14,562 nt of DNA from Pseudomonadota bacterium (GTDB lineage Bacteria; Desulfobacterota; Syntrophia; Syntrophales; UBA5619). Shown here one piece after another: positions 12,499-14,562 of the stretch. The stretch covers positions 1-14,562 of the forward strand of contig JAHJQP010000104.1 in the NCBI GenBank assembly GCA_018819165.1. The letters are read 5' to 3'. The notes beneath the pieces were generated by a model. It was given only the letters and a program-made list of their open reading frames with translations, did not search any database and was not told the DNA's origin. The first letter of the stretch is position 1, and every line of letters begins with the position of its first letter. The position numbers and the translations under genes were made by a program.

Positions 12499-13670
12499 TG
12501 GACCTTACCGATATCGCACAAGAGATCTCCCGCCTCAAGGAAAAGGGGCGTTACCGCTGCCTGAGGCGGGTCTCTACCCCTCAGGATGCGGTGATTGCCA
12601 TCGAGGGGAGAGAACTGCTCAACTTCTCGTCAAACAACTATCTGGGACTGGCCAACCATCCGGAAGTGGTGGAGGCCTTCACCGAGTATGCGCGGAGGTA
12701 TGGAGTCGGGTCAGGCGCCTCCCGGCTCATCGGCGGCAACATGGATGTTCATGCCGAACTCGAGGAGGCGGTCGCGCGCTTCAAGGGGGCGGAGGCCTGC
12801 CTGACCTTCAGTTCCGGATACCTGGCAAACATCGGCATCCTGGGAACGTTGGGCGGCCCGGAGGCGGCGATCTTTTCCGATGAGCTGAACCACGCTTCCG
12901 TCGTCGACGGTTGCCGCCTGGCCCGTGCCCGGGTTGAAGTGTACCGGCATGCCGACCCCGGGCACCTGGAGGATCTCTTGAAAGCGTCACCGGCTAAACG
13001 GAAGATCATCGTGACCGACGGGGTCTTCAGCATGGGAGGAGACATCGCCCCGCTTCCCGATCTGATGGAAGTGAAAGAGAAGCACGGGGCGATCCTGGTC
13101 GTCGACGATGCTCATGCCACGGGCACGCTTCCTCCGCGAGGTCGCGGGTCTGCAGATTACTTTGACCTTGCCGGGGAAATCGAGATCCAGATGGGTACGT
13201 TCTCCAAGGCTCTTGGCACGTACGGGGCATATATGTGCGCGTCGCATACGATTGTGGACTATTTTATAAACAAGTGCCGGACGTTCATCTTCAACACGGG
13301 ACTCCCTCCGGCGGTCGCCGGGGCGACGATCAAGAGCCTCGATCTGTTATCCCGCCATCCGGAACTGCTCGCCGCTCTCCTGGAAAACGGAGAGATCTTT
13401 CGGCGGGAGATGGAGGAGCGGGGGAGAAAGATCTCCTCAAACACGGCGATCGTGCCCGTCACGGTCGGCAAGGATGAGGACACGATGACTGTCTCTCGAA
13501 TGCTCTACGACAGGGGCCTGTTCATCCACGGAATCAGACCGCCGACAGTTCCGGAGGGGAAGGGGCAGCTCCGCCTGACCCTGATGGCCACACACACAGC
13601 GGGCATGGTGAAGACGGCCGCCCGACAAATCGACGAATCCTTGAAGGAACTGGGAATTGAACCGCACTGA
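12498..13670 (+). CDS. bioF: 8-amino-7-oxononanoate synthase
   Basis: A 390-residue PLP enzyme of the alpha-oxoamine synthase family that condenses pimeloyl-thioester (ACP or CoA) with alanine. The PLP lysine is K237 in GTFSKALGTYG. D203 and H206 in VVDDAHATG and H132 in ELNHASVVDG are the cofactor contacts, and GSGASRLIGG (71-80) is also characteristic. Length is normal. The ATG overlaps the bioB stop by one base (TGATG), implying coupled translation. The 3' end contains the ribosome site for bioA. Confidence 0.95.
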   Translation: MDLTDIAQEISRLKEKGRYRCLRRVSTPQDAVIAIEGRELLNFSSNNYLGLANHPEVVEAFTEYARRYGVGSGASRLIGGNMDVHAELEEAVARFKGAEACLTFSSGYLANIGILGTLGGPEAAIFSDELNHASVVDGCRLARARVEVYRHADPGHLEDLLKASPAKRKIIVTDGVFSMGGDIAPLPDLMEVKEKHGAILVVDDAHATGTLPPRGRGSADYFDLAGEIEIQMGTFSKALGTYGAYMCASHTIVDYFINKCRTFIFNTGLPPAVAGATIKSLDLLSRHPELLAALLENGEIFRREMEERGRKISSNTAIVPVTVGKDEDTMTVSRMLYDRGLFIHGIRPPTVPEGKGQLRLTLMATHTAGMVKTAARQIDESLKELGIEPH

Positions 13671-14562
13671 ATCGTTGCGCCGGAAGGACCGGGAAAATAT
13701 CTGGCATCCCTTCACCCAGATGGCGGATTGGGAAAAGGATGCGCCACTGATCATCGAACGCGGGGAGGGAAACTACCTTATCGACACGGACGGCCGGAGG
13801 TACTTCGATGGCGTCTCTTCTCTGTGGGTGAACTTGTTCGGCCACCGGCGAAGGGAAATTGACGAGGCCATTCGATCCCAGCTGGACCTCCTTGCTCACT
13901 CCACCTTCCTCGGGCTTTCCCATCGCCCCGCCATTGAGCTGTCGGAACGGCTTCTTGCCGTATCGCCTGAAGGATGTTGCCGCGTTTTCTACTCGGACAA
14001 CGGCTCCACCGCCATGGAGATTGCAATCAAGATGGCCTTGCAATACTGGCAGCAAAAAGGCGGCCGGAAGAGGAAACAGGCGTTTATGACGCTCACCGAG
14101 GCGTATCACGGCGATACGATCGGGGCGGTTTCCGCCGGAGGCATCGACCTTTTTCATAAGATCTTTCAGCCGCTGTTGTTCACCACCCGCAGAATACCCA
14201 CACCTCACTGTTACCGTTGCCCGTATGGCCTGGTCCGTAAGTCATGCGATTTGGCTTGTGCGGCCCGGATGGAGGAGGAGGTGGGACGGCATCGGGAAAC
14301 GCTCGCGGCGGTGATCGTGGAACCGCTGGTGCAGGGAGCGGCGGGAATGTTGATGATGCCTGAAGGGTACCTGGCAAGGCTGCGGGCGGTGACGCGGGAA
14401 TACGAGATTCTCCTCATCTGTGACGAGGTGGCGACTGGTTTCGGCCGGACGGGGACCATGTTCGCCTGCGAGCAGGAAGGGGTTTCTCCCGATATCATGG
14501 CAGTGGCCAAAGGGCTGACCGGGGGATACCTGCCCCTGGCTGCCACCCTGACGACGAAGGAG
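13657..14562 (+). CDS. bioA: Adenosylmethionine-8-amino-7-oxononanoate aminotransferase (partial, C-terminus outside window)
   Basis: 302 residues of a class III PLP aminotransferase of about 440; the frame is open at the right edge. It converts 8-amino-7-oxononanoate to 7,8-diaminopelargonate. IWHPFTQM near the N-terminus, SDNGSTAMEIAIKMA, YHGDTIGA, and D256 (ICDEVATGFGRTG) with the PLP lysine K285 (AVAKGLTGG) are present; D256 and K285 have the same spacing (29) as E. coli Asp245 and Lys274. A Cys-rich stretch (HCYRCPYG...SCDLAC) is an insert seen in some BioAs. The start is TTG 13657, the first after the in-frame stop at 13642-13644, with AAGGAA 7 bases ahead; it overlaps bioF by 14 bases. 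Whether SAM or lysine is the amino donor is not settled by sequence. Confidence 0.93.
   Translation, partial: MNRTESLRRKDRENIWHPFTQMADWEKDAPLIIERGEGNYLIDTDGRRYFDGVSSLWVNLFGHRRREIDEAIRSQLDLLAHSTFLGLSHRPAIELSERLLAVSPEGCCRVFYSDNGSTAMEIAIKMALQYWQQKGGRKRKQAFMTLTEAYHGDTIGAVSAGGIDLFHKIFQPLLFTTRRIPTPHCYRCPYGLVRKSCDLACAARMEEEVGRHRETLAAVIVEPLVQGAAGMLMMPEGYLARLRAVTREYEILLICDEVATGFGRTGTMFACEQEGVSPDIMAVAKGLTGGYLPLAATLTTKE

Noticed and set aside
13534..14208. 224-codon minus-strand frame across bioF and bioA
   Set aside because: A shadow frame in GC-rich DNA; the plus strand carries clear bioF and bioA motifs.

Overview
The window reads like chromosomal DNA of an anaerobic, moderately GC-rich Gram-negative bacterium. 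My impression is a deltaproteobacterium (Desulfobacterota, perhaps Syntrophales-like). This rests on protein style: an ArsP/DUF318 permease paired with a small CxxC thioredoxin-like protein, a biotin synthase with anaerobe-type cluster residues, and a delta-type TPR protein. No rRNA or other taxonomic marker is present, so the placement is an inference.

Bases 1-4395 hold an arsenic/metal(loid) resistance operon on the + strand. It starts with the tail of an upstream gene (possibly an ArsR-type repressor). Next come an ArsP-like permease, an RNase Z-like metallo-beta-lactamase-fold hydrolase, a thioredoxin-coupled arsenate reductase with all three catalytic cysteines, a CxxC thioredoxin-like protein and an ACR3 arsenite exporter. 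A tiny Cys-containing ORF overlaps the acr3 stop. Together they would reduce arsenate to arsenite and pump it out, with the permease possibly handling organoarsenicals or other thiophilic metals. A promoter-like block upstream of the operon recurs, diverged, upstream of the next gene, a cyclopropane fatty acid synthase (4618-5733), which suggests shared regulation or a local duplication.

Bases 5734-11480 look like an accessory segment of small and damaged genes. It contains an AbrB/PIN toxin-antitoxin pair on the minus strand, a type II NADH dehydrogenase remnant with an internal deletion and a lost C-terminus, and a secreted TPR protein frameshifted in its last repeat. It also contains a zinc-ribbon protein, a 133-bp REP/MITE-like inverted-repeat element, an orphan SPPY-type DNA methyltransferase, a second toxin-antitoxin pair (RHH/PIN, more AT-rich) and a truncated gene that may be an HD-domain remnant. 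Two PIN modules thus flank the decayed material.

Bases 11500-14562 are the start of a tightly packed biotin operon, bioB-bioF-bioA, with 1-nt and 14-nt overlaps and a TTG start for bioA. bioA runs off the window end. BioB lacks the classic E. coli ligands Cys97 and Arg260 for the auxiliary cluster and has a cysteine nearby instead, which fits the anaerobe (Type II) biotin synthases. I saw no tRNA, rRNA, CRISPR array or known riboswitch.
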